Positions 9,101 to 17,818 of a DNA stretch of 64,000 nt are shown here, piece after piece. Every line of letters begins with the position of its first letter. The first letter of the stretch is position 1. The notes under the pieces were generated by a model, which worked only from the letters and a program-made list of their open reading frames with translations, had not been told where the DNA came from and searched no databases. Source of the stretch: an uncultured Paraprevotella sp. (GTDB lineage Bacteria > Bacteroidota > Bacteroidia > Bacteroidales > Bacteroidaceae). Both the position numbers and the translations under genes were made by a program. The stretch covers positions 1 to 64,000 of the forward strand of contig CALULA010000012.1 in NCBI GenBank assembly GCA_944321365.1, in the 5' to 3' direction.

Positions 9101-10429
9101 TATCTCATGACCGGCGACCAGAGCGTCCTGACAGAATGCTACACCTCCATGACGTACTACATGGACTGGCTCTCCACGCAGGGCGACGGCCAGTACAAAT
9201 ACAACGGAGCAGGCACGTCCACGGGCGACTGGCTCTCCTACGAGAACACGGACGCACGCTATGTCTGCGTATGCCATTACGCCAACGTGGCCCAGCTGAT
9301 GAGCAAGATAGCCGGAGCCTTGAGCCAGTCACCGGCTGACACGTACCACGCCGACTCATTGAAGTACGCAGAGCTGTATGACAACATCAAAGCGGAATAC
9401 CAGCAACGCTATCTGAACAGCAACGGCCTGCCGACCATCTCCACCCAGACCTCCTATCTGATGGCACTGAAGTACGGACTGCTGCCGGAATCGTCCGTCG
9501 GACAGGCCCGCGAAGCACTCCGCGACAAAATCGTGACCAACGGCTACAGGCTGAGCACCGGCTTCGTCGGCACCAGCCTCCTGAACCAGACGCTGAGCGA
9601 GCAGGGCATGGACGATCTGGCCTACGATCTGCTGCTACAGCGCGAGAACCCGTCCTGGCTCTACAGTGTGGACCAAGGAGCCACGACCATCTGGGAACGT
9701 TGGGACTCCTACACCAAGGACGGCGGATTCAACAAGCATGAATGGAACATGAACTCGTTCAACCACTATTCCTACGGAGTGGTCTCGGAATGGATGTTCC
9801 GCCGCGTGGCCGGCATCGAAGCCGACGAAAGCCAACCGGGTTTCAAGCACTTCTTCCTCATGCCTACACCGGACAACCGGACAGCATTCCCCGCCGGACA
9901 GGAACGCATCACGAGTGTACAAGCCACCCACCGCTCGCCCTACGGAGTCATCCGCAGCGCATGGCAGCGCGGTGAAGACGGGCGCATCACCTACCGGGCC
10001 ACCGTACCGGCCAACAGCACGGCCACACTCTACCTGCCCCTGCTGGAAGACAACGATGAAATCACCGAAAGCGGCAAACCGCTGGAGGAGGCCGAGGGAG
10101 TCACCCTCAAGGGCGTCGAGAACGGAAAGGCCGTCATCGAACTGCAGTCGGGTGCCTATGAGTTCAACACCGAACAGGGCGTCCCCGACCGTGTGGAAGC
10201 CCGGCAGACTGCACGTCTGCACGTACATCCCAACCCGTTTCACGACGTGCTGCACCTCTCCGGAACAGAAAATATCCTGCACGCCAGCGTGACAGCCACC
10301 AACGGACAGCTCATGCACAGCCAGAACAACGGTGAGGACATCAACACTTCCGCCTGGACACCCGGCATATACATCGTCAGCGTAACCACTGACCAACAAA
10401 ACTACAGTGCAAAGGTAATGAAGAAATAA
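6137..10429 (+). CDS. Multidomain alpha-L-rhamnosidase (GH78 type) with tandem lectin-like inserts and sorting tail
   Basis: The 1430-residue secreted enzyme probably releases terminal L-rhamnose from pectic or other glycans. After the signal peptide comes the family's N-terminal Fn3-like module (about 33-160), then two tandem jelly-roll-like copies of about 140 residues (about 168-303 and 341-483), each with a buried (H)MW.IN segment and a YIDG/YIDD strand. The rhamnosidase N-domain follows (about 541-700; FVNGQRVG, SNGWWGG), then the concanavalin-like domain and the (alpha/alpha)6 barrel. The barrel shows the catalytic motif DCPQRDERLGWTGD (D912-D925, general-acid candidate E918) and a late TIWERWD (E1187). 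The last 70 residues (VHPNPFHDVLHLSG ... GIYIVSV) are a T9SS type A-like sorting domain. Usual GH78 enzymes are 700-1100 residues; the inserts account for the extra length. Confidence 0.92.
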   Translation: MKQKSKLRHFSFLRHALFCCAAGWWGFSAANAMEVERLRTEAVKNPVGIDVEQPRFSWSMEAENERGILQTAYEISVFSDADRTTQIWNSGRVESDRQTDIPYGGGDLLPSTRYYWTVTVWDNKGNEATSSEKAYFETGLLGGGWNGARWIKATDTPLAGEAEQAITHYTVETDFEIDNLSAGVIFASNDDHSHYYMWQINLENGYPRFRPHIWRGPNLSDATCLAEIDLRPLINVQLHQTYHLRIEIEGDVARTYIDDILIDTRTNPDGGDYGYGQVGIREDAALLNFNNPERAYFDNFTVTDLTGSEPEVLIAEDFSGESNPFSNSTIQDGRLYVVKSYAWYDKASANLAYDLDLDFLIERDNAGIIFSGYDTNNFHMWSINVRDQSYPILRRHVKTNGSFTTSDANLGTFFSKAELTGSLHHLKLSVRGTTIQTYIDGQLVDTYTDTSGRLRNGLVGFRAFYDRTMNETAYYDNIRVTTFDNADDTQGTVTFSEDFEGAGMAFSDGTVVTKEDSKMLCVQSTYDETCSMQTGAEKGMPLFRKAFTTKGAVKSAKIYASALGVFDLFVNGQRVGLDGTDVYDELKPGWTDYRKEINYMTYDVTTLMREGDNVVGAQVSNGWWGGAIAHGVYGSNPTLGFIAQLRIEYEDGSVEHIVTDTDWSSSYNGPLILGDIYNGETYDARRECDWSAPEYDASGWNATAENTEFNGEITAFRGPTVRVREEYSLTPKAVTVYEGAKGTGTTYGEINVTRTLSGTEPLHLKAGETALFDLGQNMTGWVRFTAKGQAGTQLRIKFGEMLNDNGASDRLNDGPGGSLYTYNLRTAEATLHYTLKGAEDGETFQPSTTFFGFRYCEITTTSDVEVSQLTGAFVGSELEEHATFETSHPDVNQLYSNIRWSQRDNFLSVPTDCPQRDERLGWTGDIQVFARAATYHADTRAFLRKWLNDLRQSQREDGAYPDIAPYCNFWGYGTGGWGDAGITVPWTVYLMTGDQSVLTECYTSMTYYMDWLSTQGDGQYKYNGAGTSTGDWLSYENTDARYVCVCHYANVAQLMSKIAGALSQSPADTYHADSLKYAELYDNIKAEYQQRYLNSNGLPTISTQTSYLMALKYGLLPESSVGQAREALRDKIVTNGYRLSTGFVGTSLLNQTLSEQGMDDLAYDLLLQRENPSWLYSVDQGATTIWERWDSYTKDGGFNKHEWNMNSFNHYSYGVVSEWMFRRVAGIEADESQPGFKHFFLMPTPDNRTAFPAGQERITSVQATHRSPYGVIRSAWQRGEDGRITYRATVPANSTATLYLPLLEDNDEITESGKPLEEAEGVTLKGVENGKAVIELQSGAYEFNTEQGVPDRVEARQTARLHVHPNPFHDVLHLSGTENILHASVTATNGQLMHSQNNGEDINTSAWTPGIYIVSVTTDQQNYSAKVMKK

Positions 10430-10501
10430 TATGACAATCGGCAGAAAACGAAGAAAAACGTAACCCGCTGACATACAGCATCTGGAAAACCGGGGGCGGT
10501 T

Positions 10502-10574
10502 TTGCGCAAAAATCAGTCAGTCTTGCGCAAAGCCGCCCCCATTCTTGCGCAAAAACGCCCGCAGTCTTGCTCGA
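10502..10574 (+). repeat. 22-bp-period array A (TTGCGCAA cores)
   Basis: Cores start at 10502, 10523, 10545 and 10567 (spacing 21, 22, 22); the first three are exact TTGCGCAA and the last is degenerate (TTGCTCGA). A possible fifth, weak unit lies 22 bp upstream at 10480. The linkers are not conserved except for a preceding TC. The array starts 73 bases after the GH78 stop, in a 271-bp spacer that otherwise holds only the weak promoter of the next gene. Confidence 0.8.
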
Positions 10575-10665
10575 CATTTTTACCGGAAATGAAGGATCCT
10601 GACAAATTATCTTTTTTTAAAGAGACAACCCATGGTGCAGCCTTGCATACCTCATGAAGATTTCC

Positions 10666-10673
10666 TTTCTTTG
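10666..10673 (+). promoter_or_regulatory. Probable -7 box (TTTCTTTG) of the GH-A glycosidase gene
   Basis: There is one mismatch to TAnnTTTG, 28 bases before the ATG at 10701. The placement supports that start over the ATG at 10632. Confidence 0.4.
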
Positions 10674-10700
10674 CAAAACAGACTTAAAAAATTTCAATAT

Positions 10701-13484
10701 ATGAAAAACAAATCATTACACCTGATTTCACTCTTTCTTGCAAGCGCAGCAACGCTCTCCGTCACGGCTCAAACCTACAGTTCGAGCAGCAATCTGACGG
10801 CACAACCCACGGCCGACCGCGTAGTGCCTTTCCGGCTTTCCGAGCCGGGCATCGTGCGCGATGTCCAGTGGGGAGCCGATGAGGCCTGGATGCATGAACA
10901 GAACCTGCGCCGCTGCGTGCTGTTCATGGGAATAGACAACGTGGAAGTGGTCCGGGTGTCGTTCCAGCCCACCTACCCGCTGGTGGACGGCGACCTGCAG
11001 CAGGAACAGAAAGACGACCTCGAAGAACGGCTCCGACTGCTGGGCTTCTGCAGCCCCGACGTGCAGCTGACACTGAACTGCGACCATCCCTCAGTAGACA
11101 GCTGGTATCAGATGAACGCCGAGAGATGGGCTCAATTGATAGACGTCACCGCCCGCTACTTTGAAGAAGCCGGATATGAAATCATCTCCGTGGCACCGTT
11201 CAACGAGCCGGACTACGGTTGGAACCAATGGGTGCCGGGCAGTCAGGACGGCCTCGGCAGCCTGCGCCAGTCGGGATTCGGGCAGGTGGCGGCCGAACTG
11301 CGCAAGAACAGCCACTTCGACACCATCCGCATCTGTGGCGGCAACACCCTGAACTGCGATGAGGCACTGCCGTGGTTCAACGCCCTCAGCGAATATCTGG
11401 ACGAGGGCAACACCCACCAGCTGGCAGGCTCGTTCGACAACTTTGCGGCTTTCTTCACCGCCGTGCGTGAGGCCGGCAAACACGCCACAGCCGATGAGAT
11501 GCACAACGTGATGGAGGCCATGGTGGGACTGGAATACGGCATGCAGACGGGCATCTGGTGGGGACCGGCCGAATATGCACGGGGCGAGTTCTGCAAGGCA
11601 AGCCACGGAGAGCGGCTGGCCTACGCCGAGCACCGCGACAACTGGACGGCAGCCTCGGTCTATCGTGCACCGGACGGCAAGGTGCAAGCCTTCGGAGGAA
11701 CGTCCGAACGACAGGCCGTCACCACTACCTACCGCTTCCTGTCAAAAGATTGCGACGTGTTCTTCAACGGATACGGGCCGCAACGTGAATACGTGATGGA
11801 ACTGCCGGGCGGAACAGGCTACCAGCAAGGACAAACCAACGCCGAACAAGTGGTGAACATCACATGGGGAGAAGACATTCAGCCCGTCATCAACGGCACA
11901 TACATTCTGGTGAACAAAGACCGGAAGAACCTGCTCGAAATCGCGGACGGAACAGTCAAAGTCGGAACCTATTCGCGCAACAGCCCGACCCAACAATGGA
12001 AAGTGACGCCTCTGGATGCCCGAAGCGGCGGAGACTTCAGCTACTTCTCCATCCTGTCGGTCGGCACGGGGCAGGCACTGGACGTGCTGGACTGGTCGCT
12101 GGAGGACAGTGCCTCGGTCATCGCCTACACCAACAGCAACAGTGCCAACCAGCAATGGTACCTGGAATATGCCGGCGACAACTGGTTCCGCATCCGCAAC
12201 CGTCACAGCTCATTGTGCCTGCAAGCCTCATACTCAACCGTGACACAAGGCACGCCCGACGACAGTGACAACCAGCTCTGGCGGCTGCTGCCTACCAACA
12301 TACGTCCAAGATATCCCGAAGTGGACGCGCCTGCCGGACTGACTGCCGAGGGACGCGCTTCTTCCATCAGACTCAGATGGAACAAGGTCAGTGCCTCTGT
12401 TCCCACTTACACTGTGCTGAGAGCCGAACAGGCTGACGGTCCCTACAACACCATCGCGCGTAACGTGGATGACACCGTATTTGTAGACAACAAGACCCTC
12501 GACAGACACACCTATTATTATAAGGTGAAAGCCGTAGACCAGTCTCTCAATACCTCGGAGGCTTCTGCCAACATAGCCGCATCAACCAGCGGCGAGGCCA
12601 ATCTGCTGGCACTCTACGAGTTTGAAGGAAACACCAACGACACGACGTACAATCTCAACCACGGCGCCACTCCGTCGGCAGCAACATACGTCGAAGGCAA
12701 GTCGGGCACATACGCCCTGCATCTGGACGGCACCGGCACTTTTGTACAGTTACCCACCACCATTGCCCACCGTAATCAACTGACCATAGCGACCTGGGTT
12801 TATTGGAGAGGCGGCAGCGACTGGCAACGCATCTTCGATTTCGGCAACGGCGAGGACGAATACATGTTCCTCACCGCACGCAACGACAACCGACAGATGC
12901 GCTTTGCCATCAAAAACGGCGGCGAGGAGCAACAGCTGAACACCGACTTCCTGCCCCGCAACGAATGGGTACACATAGCCCTCACTATGGACGACCAGTC
13001 GGTCTGCCTCTACCAGAACGGTGAACTCGTGGCCTCATCAGCGGACATCACCCTGCGTCCCTCGGATTTCTCGCCCGTTCTGAACTACATCGGCCGCAGC
13101 CAATTCACTGCCGACCCACTGCTTAATGGTGATATAGATGACATGAGAATCTATAACCATGCATTGGACAACGAGGAAATAAAAGCCCTTATAGAAAACA
13201 CCACATCCGTCACCACCGTTTCCGACGACGAGAGAAACAGCCTGAATATCGGTCCGTCACCGGCAGACCGCCAGCTGAACATCATGTTTGAAACCGGCGG
13301 CAATCCCTGCGACATGCAACTGACAGTGCACAACCTGCAGGGCACAGTGATTCTGTCCACAACGGGAAAAACCGACACGACAAACACGATAGACACTTCG
13401 GCCTTGCCCGACGGCATGTACATCCTGCAGGTAGTCCAAAGCGGCCGAAGCATCAGCAAAAAATTCATCGTGCACCATCCTTAA
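10701..13484 (+). CDS. Secreted clan GH-A glycosidase with RICIN, Fn3, LamG and sorting domains
   Basis: A signal peptide (LISLFLASAATLSVTAQ) leads a 927-residue protein. Residues about 30-390 look like a (beta/alpha)8 clan GH-A catalytic domain: the acid/base Glu sits in APFNEPDYGW (E169), and E266 in TADEMHN is a reasonable nucleophile candidate about 97 residues later. GH30 is the closest family I can suggest, with low certainty. Then come a ricin-type beta-trefoil (about 395-535; QQW repeats), an Fn3 domain (about 545-630), a LamG/concanavalin-like domain (about 640-830; ALYEFEGNTND) and a T9SS type A-like tail (last 75 residues). It follows the HTCS and GH78 genes and probably works on the same glycan at the surface or in the periplasm. 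Substrate unknown. Confidence 0.8.
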   Translation: MKNKSLHLISLFLASAATLSVTAQTYSSSSNLTAQPTADRVVPFRLSEPGIVRDVQWGADEAWMHEQNLRRCVLFMGIDNVEVVRVSFQPTYPLVDGDLQQEQKDDLEERLRLLGFCSPDVQLTLNCDHPSVDSWYQMNAERWAQLIDVTARYFEEAGYEIISVAPFNEPDYGWNQWVPGSQDGLGSLRQSGFGQVAAELRKNSHFDTIRICGGNTLNCDEALPWFNALSEYLDEGNTHQLAGSFDNFAAFFTAVREAGKHATADEMHNVMEAMVGLEYGMQTGIWWGPAEYARGEFCKASHGERLAYAEHRDNWTAASVYRAPDGKVQAFGGTSERQAVTTTYRFLSKDCDVFFNGYGPQREYVMELPGGTGYQQGQTNAEQVVNITWGEDIQPVINGTYILVNKDRKNLLEIADGTVKVGTYSRNSPTQQWKVTPLDARSGGDFSYFSILSVGTGQALDVLDWSLEDSASVIAYTNSNSANQQWYLEYAGDNWFRIRNRHSSLCLQASYSTVTQGTPDDSDNQLWRLLPTNIRPRYPEVDAPAGLTAEGRASSIRLRWNKVSASVPTYTVLRAEQADGPYNTIARNVDDTVFVDNKTLDRHTYYYKVKAVDQSLNTSEASANIAASTSGEANLLALYEFEGNTNDTTYNLNHGATPSAATYVEGKSGTYALHLDGTGTFVQLPTTIAHRNQLTIATWVYWRGGSDWQRIFDFGNGEDEYMFLTARNDNRQMRFAIKNGGEEQQLNTDFLPRNEWVHIALTMDDQSVCLYQNGELVASSADITLRPSDFSPVLNYIGRSQFTADPLLNGDIDDMRIYNHALDNEEIKALIENTTSVTTVSDDERNSLNIGPSPADRQLNIMFETGGNPCDMQLTVHNLQGTVILSTTGKTDTTNTIDTSALPDGMYILQVVQSGRSISKKFIVHHP

Positions 13485-13535
13485 ACCGGAAAAGCGACGG
13501 AGAAATCCGATGACACAACCGTGAACAGGAAAATA

Positions 13536-13576
13536 AAAAGGTTTGCATGGCGGCATCTACGCCTGCAAACCTTTTG
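13536..13576. terminator. Intrinsic terminator after the GH-A gene
   Basis: A stem AAAAGGTTTGCA ... TGCAAACCTTTT with an inner GGCG/CGCC pairing is followed by G and TTTT on the plus strand. It also lies about 65 bases beyond the lrgB stop with an A/T flank, so it may serve both directions. Confidence 0.75.
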
Positions 13577-13640
13577 TTTTTCTCTGCAAAAGAAACAAAT
13601 CGTCTATGGGAAAACTATGGACAAGCCCTCTCAGCCTCCC

Positions 13641-14336
13641 TCATGCTATGCCCAAAAGATGCAGCAGCAACGGTGTGAACAAAGCCGTGAGCAGGCCATT
13701 CAGAATCAGTCCCAAGCTGGCATAAGCACCATAAATGCGCCCATACTCCATAGCCCGCGAGGTGCCCACGGCATGAGAAGCCGTCCCCATGCTCAGACTT
13801 TGGGCAATAGGACTCTTCACCCGACCTACCTGAAGGATTTTAAAGCCGCAGACAGCACCGAACAGTCCGACCAATACCACAATGGCCGCCGTCAAGGAAG
13901 GAATGCCTTGCAGCGACTCCGTCACGGCCATCGCGATAGGTGTGGTGACCGACTTGGGAGCCAAAGATATAATGACCTCCTTGGAAGCTCCCATCCATTT
14001 GGCCGTCAACACGACCGAAACGATGCCCACCATACAGCCTGTCAGTTGAGAGATGATCAACGGCATCAACTGCCGCCGGATGCTTCTGAGCTGCAGATAA
14101 AGCGGAACCCCCAAAGCCACGATAGCCGGTTTGAGCCAGAAATCGATAATAGAGGCACTCCGGGCATAGGTGTCATAAGATATGCCCGTCAGTTTCAGGA
14201 AGCCTATGAGAAACAATATGGACAGCAAAATGGGATTCAGCACGACCCACCCCGTCCGCGCCTGCAAACGCTTGGCCAGAAAATAGACACCAAACGTGAG
14301 CGCAATCAGAAAAAACTCACTTTCCAGATACTCCAT
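13641..14336 (-). CDS. lrgB: LrgB-family membrane protein
   Basis: This 231-residue, highly hydrophobic protein has the LrgB/CidB pattern, including LAPKSVTTPIAMAVTESLQGIPSLTA and GTASHAVGTSRAMEYG, the two conserved segments of the family. LrgAB-type proteins form holin/antiholin-like or small-metabolite (pyruvate, glycolate) transport systems; which applies here cannot be told. Its start overlaps the end of the lrgA-like gene by 20 bases, so the two are translationally coupled. Confidence 0.92.
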   Translation of the reverse strand: MEYLESEFFLIALTFGVYFLAKRLQARTGWVVLNPILLSILFLIGFLKLTGISYDTYARSASIIDFWLKPAIVALGVPLYLQLRSIRRQLMPLIISQLTGCMVGIVSVVLTAKWMGASKEVIISLAPKSVTTPIAMAVTESLQGIPSLTAAIVVLVGLFGAVCGFKILQVGRVKSPIAQSLSMGTASHAVGTSRAMEYGRIYGAYASLGLILNGLLTALFTPLLLHLLGIA

Positions 14337-14667
14337 GTCTCCTAACCCATTGGTGTACGTGACCCGTTACAACTAAAACCAGCACCGTACTGACCACTGT
14401 TGCCGTCACAATCGGCCAGAACTCGGCGGCTATCACATCAAAATAAAGCATCAGGGCCACACCGGGAGGCACGAAGAAGAAGCCCATGTTGCTCACCAGA
14501 AAATCAGAAATCCCTTTCACCCAACGGAGCTTTATCCAGCCCATCTGCAGGAAAGCCGCCAGAAGCAGCATGCCAATGATGCTGCCGGGAAGCTTGATGC
14601 CCGTAATCCACACGACGAAATCACCAAGCGCCAGACAGCCAAACAAAAAAGTGCATTGCTTTACCAT
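14317..14667 (-). CDS. lrgA: LrgA/CidA-family membrane protein
   Basis: The 116-residue protein has four predicted membrane helices and the family segment PGSIIGMLLLAAFLQ. It is the first gene of a two-gene unit with lrgB, whose start it overlaps. No clear TAnnTTTG box is visible in the 118-bp upstream spacer, which mostly contains the terminator of the preceding gene. Confidence 0.9.
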   Translation of the reverse strand: MVKQCTFLFGCLALGDFVVWITGIKLPGSIIGMLLLAAFLQMGWIKLRWVKGISDFLVSNMGFFFVPPGVALMLYFDVIAAEFWPIVTATVVSTVLVLVVTGHVHQWVRRHGVSGK

Positions 14668-14707
14668 TATCCCAATCTTTTTTACTTGAACATCCTATAA
14701 AACAGTA

Positions 14708-14757
14708 TGAAAAATCCCCCTGCGGAACTGCCGCACGGACAGGTCCCGCACGGGGAT
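14708..14757 (-). terminator. Intrinsic terminator of the secreted 450-residue protein gene
   Basis: On the minus strand, ATCCCC-g-TGCGG pairs with CCGCA-g-GGGGAT and is followed by a short T-run. It lies 29 bases after the stop at 14786. Confidence 0.65.
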
Positions 14758-14785
14758 ATGCCGCCTTCCCGCAGCCTGACTACGG

Positions 14786-16135
14786 TCAGCGGACAGCTAT
14801 TTTCTCAACCACCGGCCCTCGTGAGGTCTTCTTCACGACCACATAGATGCCTTTCCCGCTCAAATGGTCTCTCACATCGGCTACTTCACCGGCAGCCAGC
14901 TCGCAGACCTTCACACCGTCGGCGGTGTAGACATCAGCACCCAGCACCTCACCATCGGCGACAGTCTGGGACACGGACACACTTCCGTGCCAACGGGTGA
15001 ACTCCGTCACCTCAGTCTGCACATATTCCTCCTCAGGCGCGCTCGCGCTATAAGACGACATGCGCAGCGGGCGTCCCTGCGCGTCGTATTCCCATTCGAA
15101 CTTCTCCTTGTAATAATACTCCGTCCCAGAGGCATCTTTCTCCTCCGTGATGCGCTCCGTCATATCGCCCATCTCATTGAATGTGACGGTTTCCGCCCAT
15201 GAGAAAAAGTCACCGTAGGATCTGTCCGTCTCCACCAGCGTATAGCTTCCGTTGTCATCCGTGTAGGTACGGACTATCACATTGTCCAAGACATCGCCCC
15301 CCTTCATGGTCTGCGTCAGCACCTTCCGGTCGTCGCTGACCGTCCCGGTCAGCACGATATCCACGGTCTCGCCATCCTCCGTGAACGTTCCTGTGGCATT
15401 GCAAAGCCACGTACCGTCCCACAGCGGCTCCAAAACATCTATGTCGTAAGCATTGAACGGCTCTGCGGCATACACTTCCTCAATGTCAGTGATGCTCATG
15501 TCCATGCGGTAGATGACGGAGCCGTCGCCCAAGTAGTCATAGTCCTCTTCCACCTCACGGTAGGAAGTCAGGGCGTCTCCGTTCCATGTGTAATATGTGT
15601 CCAGCCTGAATTCACGTGCCTCTTCAACGGTGTGAATGATATGCCCTGCGTCATCCAAGTCCACCACATCGAAGTCCTCCACCTCCAGCGACGTCCGCAC
15701 ACCGTTAGTCATCTTGGTGCGCTGAACGCGTCTCAGCGATGTGGTATCCTTCGTCTGGGTGTTCTCCACATAACTGTAATGGTCCAGCATCACCGGATAG
15801 CCCTTGGAATAGTCGTACGTAGTCTTCTGGACCCGCTGGGAGATGACCGTATCGTCCAGCCATTCTAATGCAGAATAGGTGGTAACAGTCTGCCCCTGCG
15901 CGTCAATCTCTTCCCAAGAGAAAGGCAGCTCACTGCGGACTCCATCGATGACACTGTACGTGACCGAAGCCGCAGGCTGCACGCGCTGCACGGCCTTGGC
16001 CGAACGCCTGCCCAGCACATCGCCTGCCGTCATCGGCACGTTCCTCGCCACTGCCCTCTTCCGCAAGGACTGGGCGTCTGCCGAAAGCCCGCCGCAAAAA
16101 GCAGCAAGGCTGAACAAAAGTAGAAGTTTATTCAT
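14786..16135 (-). CDS. Secreted repeat-like protein with a short sorting-domain-like tail, function unknown
   Basis: The 449-residue protein starts with a signal peptide (MNKLLLLFSLAAFCGGLSADAQ). The start is fixed by a -7 box 24 bases upstream; longer in-frame candidates precede that box. The body has irregular beta-rich repeats with Tyr-Asp pairs (TTYDYSKGYPV, YYTWNGDALTSYREV, FEWEYDAQGRPLRM), reminiscent of YD/RHS-type or DUF4595-like repeats in Bacteroidales surface proteins. The C-terminus (ADVYTADGVKVCEL ... KGIYVV) resembles the abbreviated sorting tails of the window's calycin-like proteins. I do not recognise a family. It is monocistronic, with its own promoter and terminator. Confidence 0.8.
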   Translation of the reverse strand: MNKLLLLFSLAAFCGGLSADAQSLRKRAVARNVPMTAGDVLGRRSAKAVQRVQPAASVTYSVIDGVRSELPFSWEEIDAQGQTVTTYSALEWLDDTVISQRVQKTTYDYSKGYPVMLDHYSYVENTQTKDTTSLRRVQRTKMTNGVRTSLEVEDFDVVDLDDAGHIIHTVEEAREFRLDTYYTWNGDALTSYREVEEDYDYLGDGSVIYRMDMSITDIEEVYAAEPFNAYDIDVLEPLWDGTWLCNATGTFTEDGETVDIVLTGTVSDDRKVLTQTMKGGDVLDNVIVRTYTDDNGSYTLVETDRSYGDFFSWAETVTFNEMGDMTERITEEKDASGTEYYYKEKFEWEYDAQGRPLRMSSYSASAPEEEYVQTEVTEFTRWHGSVSVSQTVADGEVLGADVYTADGVKVCELAAGEVADVRDHLSGKGIYVVVKKTSRGPVVEKIAVR

Positions 16136-16159
16136 AAGCTTAATTTTAGTTAGTACGTG

Positions 16160-16167
16160 CAAAGGTA
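16160..16167 (-). promoter_or_regulatory. -7 box (TACCTTTG) of the secreted repeat-like protein gene
   Basis: An exact match on the minus strand lies 24 bases upstream of the ATG at 16135. Confidence 0.75.
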
Positions 16168-16348
16168 AAAGCAAGCTTAGAGAAAAACAATGAAAAACCG
16201 TTAAAAGAACTGAACGGCTTACAGAAAAGACCGACGCCGAACGGACTGCGGCGGGACAAATGTCGCAGAACTGACACACCGCAGGCCGCCCGCACAGCCC
16301 GACGCGGAGAAAAATGCGGCAGGATGAAGCGGCAGAACGATTTTTCCG

Positions 16349-16356
16349 TACCTTTG
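16349..16356 (+). promoter_or_regulatory. -7 box (TACCTTTG) of the alkaline phosphatase gene
   Basis: An exact match lies 20 bases upstream of the ATG at 16377. The upstream ATG at 16314 precedes the promoter and is rejected. Confidence 0.75.
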
Positions 16357-16376
16357 TCCCATCAAAACATAACATC

Positions 16377-17801
16377 ATGAAGAAAAGTATCCTATCGCTT
16401 TGCGCCATCTTCTGTATGGCCATCACCGCAATGGCCGCAGGGCAGGCCAAATATGTGTTCTACTTTATCGGCGACGGCATGGGCGTCAACCAGGTGAACG
16501 GCACAGAGACACAACTGGCCGACCAGGAAGACCGCATCGGCATCCGACCGCTCTGCTTCGCCCAGTTCCCCTTTACGGGCCTCGTCACCACTTACTCCGC
16601 TACGAACGGCGTGACCGACTCTGCCGCCGGCGGGACGGCACTGGCCACCGGCAGCAAGACCAGGAACGGAACCGTGGGACTGGAAACCGACCTGAAGACT
16701 CCGCTGGCCAGTCTGGCCTACCGGGCGCAGGCCGAGGGCAAAGCCGTGGGCATAGCCACCAGCGTGTCCGTGGACCATGCCACCCCGGCGGCTTTCTATG
16801 CCCACGTGAAAGACCGCAACGAATATCACCAAATAGGAAAAGACTTAATCGAAGCAGGCTTCGACTTCTACGCCGGTTCTGATTTCCTGCAACCGGAAGC
16901 ACAACCGTCCGAGGGCGGAAAGGACTTGTACACCCAATGCCGTGAAGCCGGATATGCCATCGCACGGGGATATACCGACTATCTGGCCAAGGCGGCAACG
17001 GCCGACAAGATGCTCCTTCTGCAACCGGAAGCCGCCAGCCGGAAAGACCGCACCGCCATCCCTTACGCCATAGACCGGAAAGCAGGCGACCTGAGCCTGC
17101 GGGAAATCACACAGGCGGCCATCAGTTTCCTGTCCGCCAAGAACACAGACGGATTCTTTCTCATGGTGGAAGGCGGCAAGATAGACTGGGCCTGCCACAG
17201 CAACGACGCAGCAACGCTCTTCCGTGAGGTGGCAGACCTGGACAGTGCCGTACAAACAGCTTATGCTTTCTACCAGAAACATCCGGATGAGACCCTCATT
17301 CTCATCACAGCCGACCACGAGACCGGCGGCCTGGCATTAGGCACCGGAGCCTATGAGCTGCACACCGGTCTGCTGCAATATCAGCAACAGAGTGCCGAGT
17401 CGTTCAGCAAGATGATCGCACAACAGCACCAAAGCGAAGGAAACGGCTTCACGTGGGACTTCGTGCGACAGCAACTACAAAACAGTTTTGGCTTTTGGAC
17501 AAACATTCCGCTCAGCGAAACAGAAACAAAAGAACTGAAAGAGGCGTATGAGGACTTCTGCGAAGGAGTGGCCAAAGACACGAAAACGCTCTATGCCAGC
17601 GAGAACATCATCGCCGCCACGGCACGCCGACTGATGGCACGCAAGGCCATGGTAGGCTGGCAAAGCACGGGACACTCCAACGGCTACGTACCGGTATTCG
17701 CCATCGGAGCCGGAGCGGAACAGTTCACCGGACGCATCGACAACACGGACATCCCTAAAAAGGTGGCAGAAGCAGCCGGATATGCAAAAAACCGTCCATA
17801 G
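16377..17801 (+). CDS. Alkaline phosphatase, periplasmic
   Basis: The 474-residue protein has a signal peptide (MKKSILSLCAIFCMAITAMA) and the complete alkaline-phosphatase superfamily core. Metal site 1 is in FIGDGMGVNQV; the nucleophilic Ser is S82 in TDSAAGGTALATGS, followed by HATPAAFYAH, GGKIDWACHSND, TADHETGG and the last metal His in STGHSNGYVPVFA. It hydrolyses phosphomonoesters in the periplasm using two Zn and one Mg in known homologues. It is monocistronic with a strong -7 box, and the downstream spacer holds repeat array B. No PHO-box-like operator could be identified by eye. Confidence 0.95.
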   Translation: MKKSILSLCAIFCMAITAMAAGQAKYVFYFIGDGMGVNQVNGTETQLADQEDRIGIRPLCFAQFPFTGLVTTYSATNGVTDSAAGGTALATGSKTRNGTVGLETDLKTPLASLAYRAQAEGKAVGIATSVSVDHATPAAFYAHVKDRNEYHQIGKDLIEAGFDFYAGSDFLQPEAQPSEGGKDLYTQCREAGYAIARGYTDYLAKAATADKMLLLQPEAASRKDRTAIPYAIDRKAGDLSLREITQAAISFLSAKNTDGFFLMVEGGKIDWACHSNDAATLFREVADLDSAVQTAYAFYQKHPDETLILITADHETGGLALGTGAYELHTGLLQYQQQSAESFSKMIAQQHQSEGNGFTWDFVRQQLQNSFGFWTNIPLSETETKELKEAYEDFCEGVAKDTKTLYASENIIAATARRLMARKAMVGWQSTGHSNGYVPVFAIGAGAEQFTGRIDNTDIPKKVAEAAGYAKNRP

Positions 17802-17818
17802 AACAACCGCCGGAAACG

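Noticed and set aside
7178..9277. 699-codon minus-strand open frame opposite GH78
   Set aside because: Antisense shadow of a GC-rich coding region; the rhamnosidase motifs confirm the plus strand.
13521..14345. 274-codon plus-strand frame over lrgB
   Set aside because: The LrgB family segments are on the minus strand; the plus-strand product is Gln/His/Arg-rich with no known pattern and begins inside a terminator.
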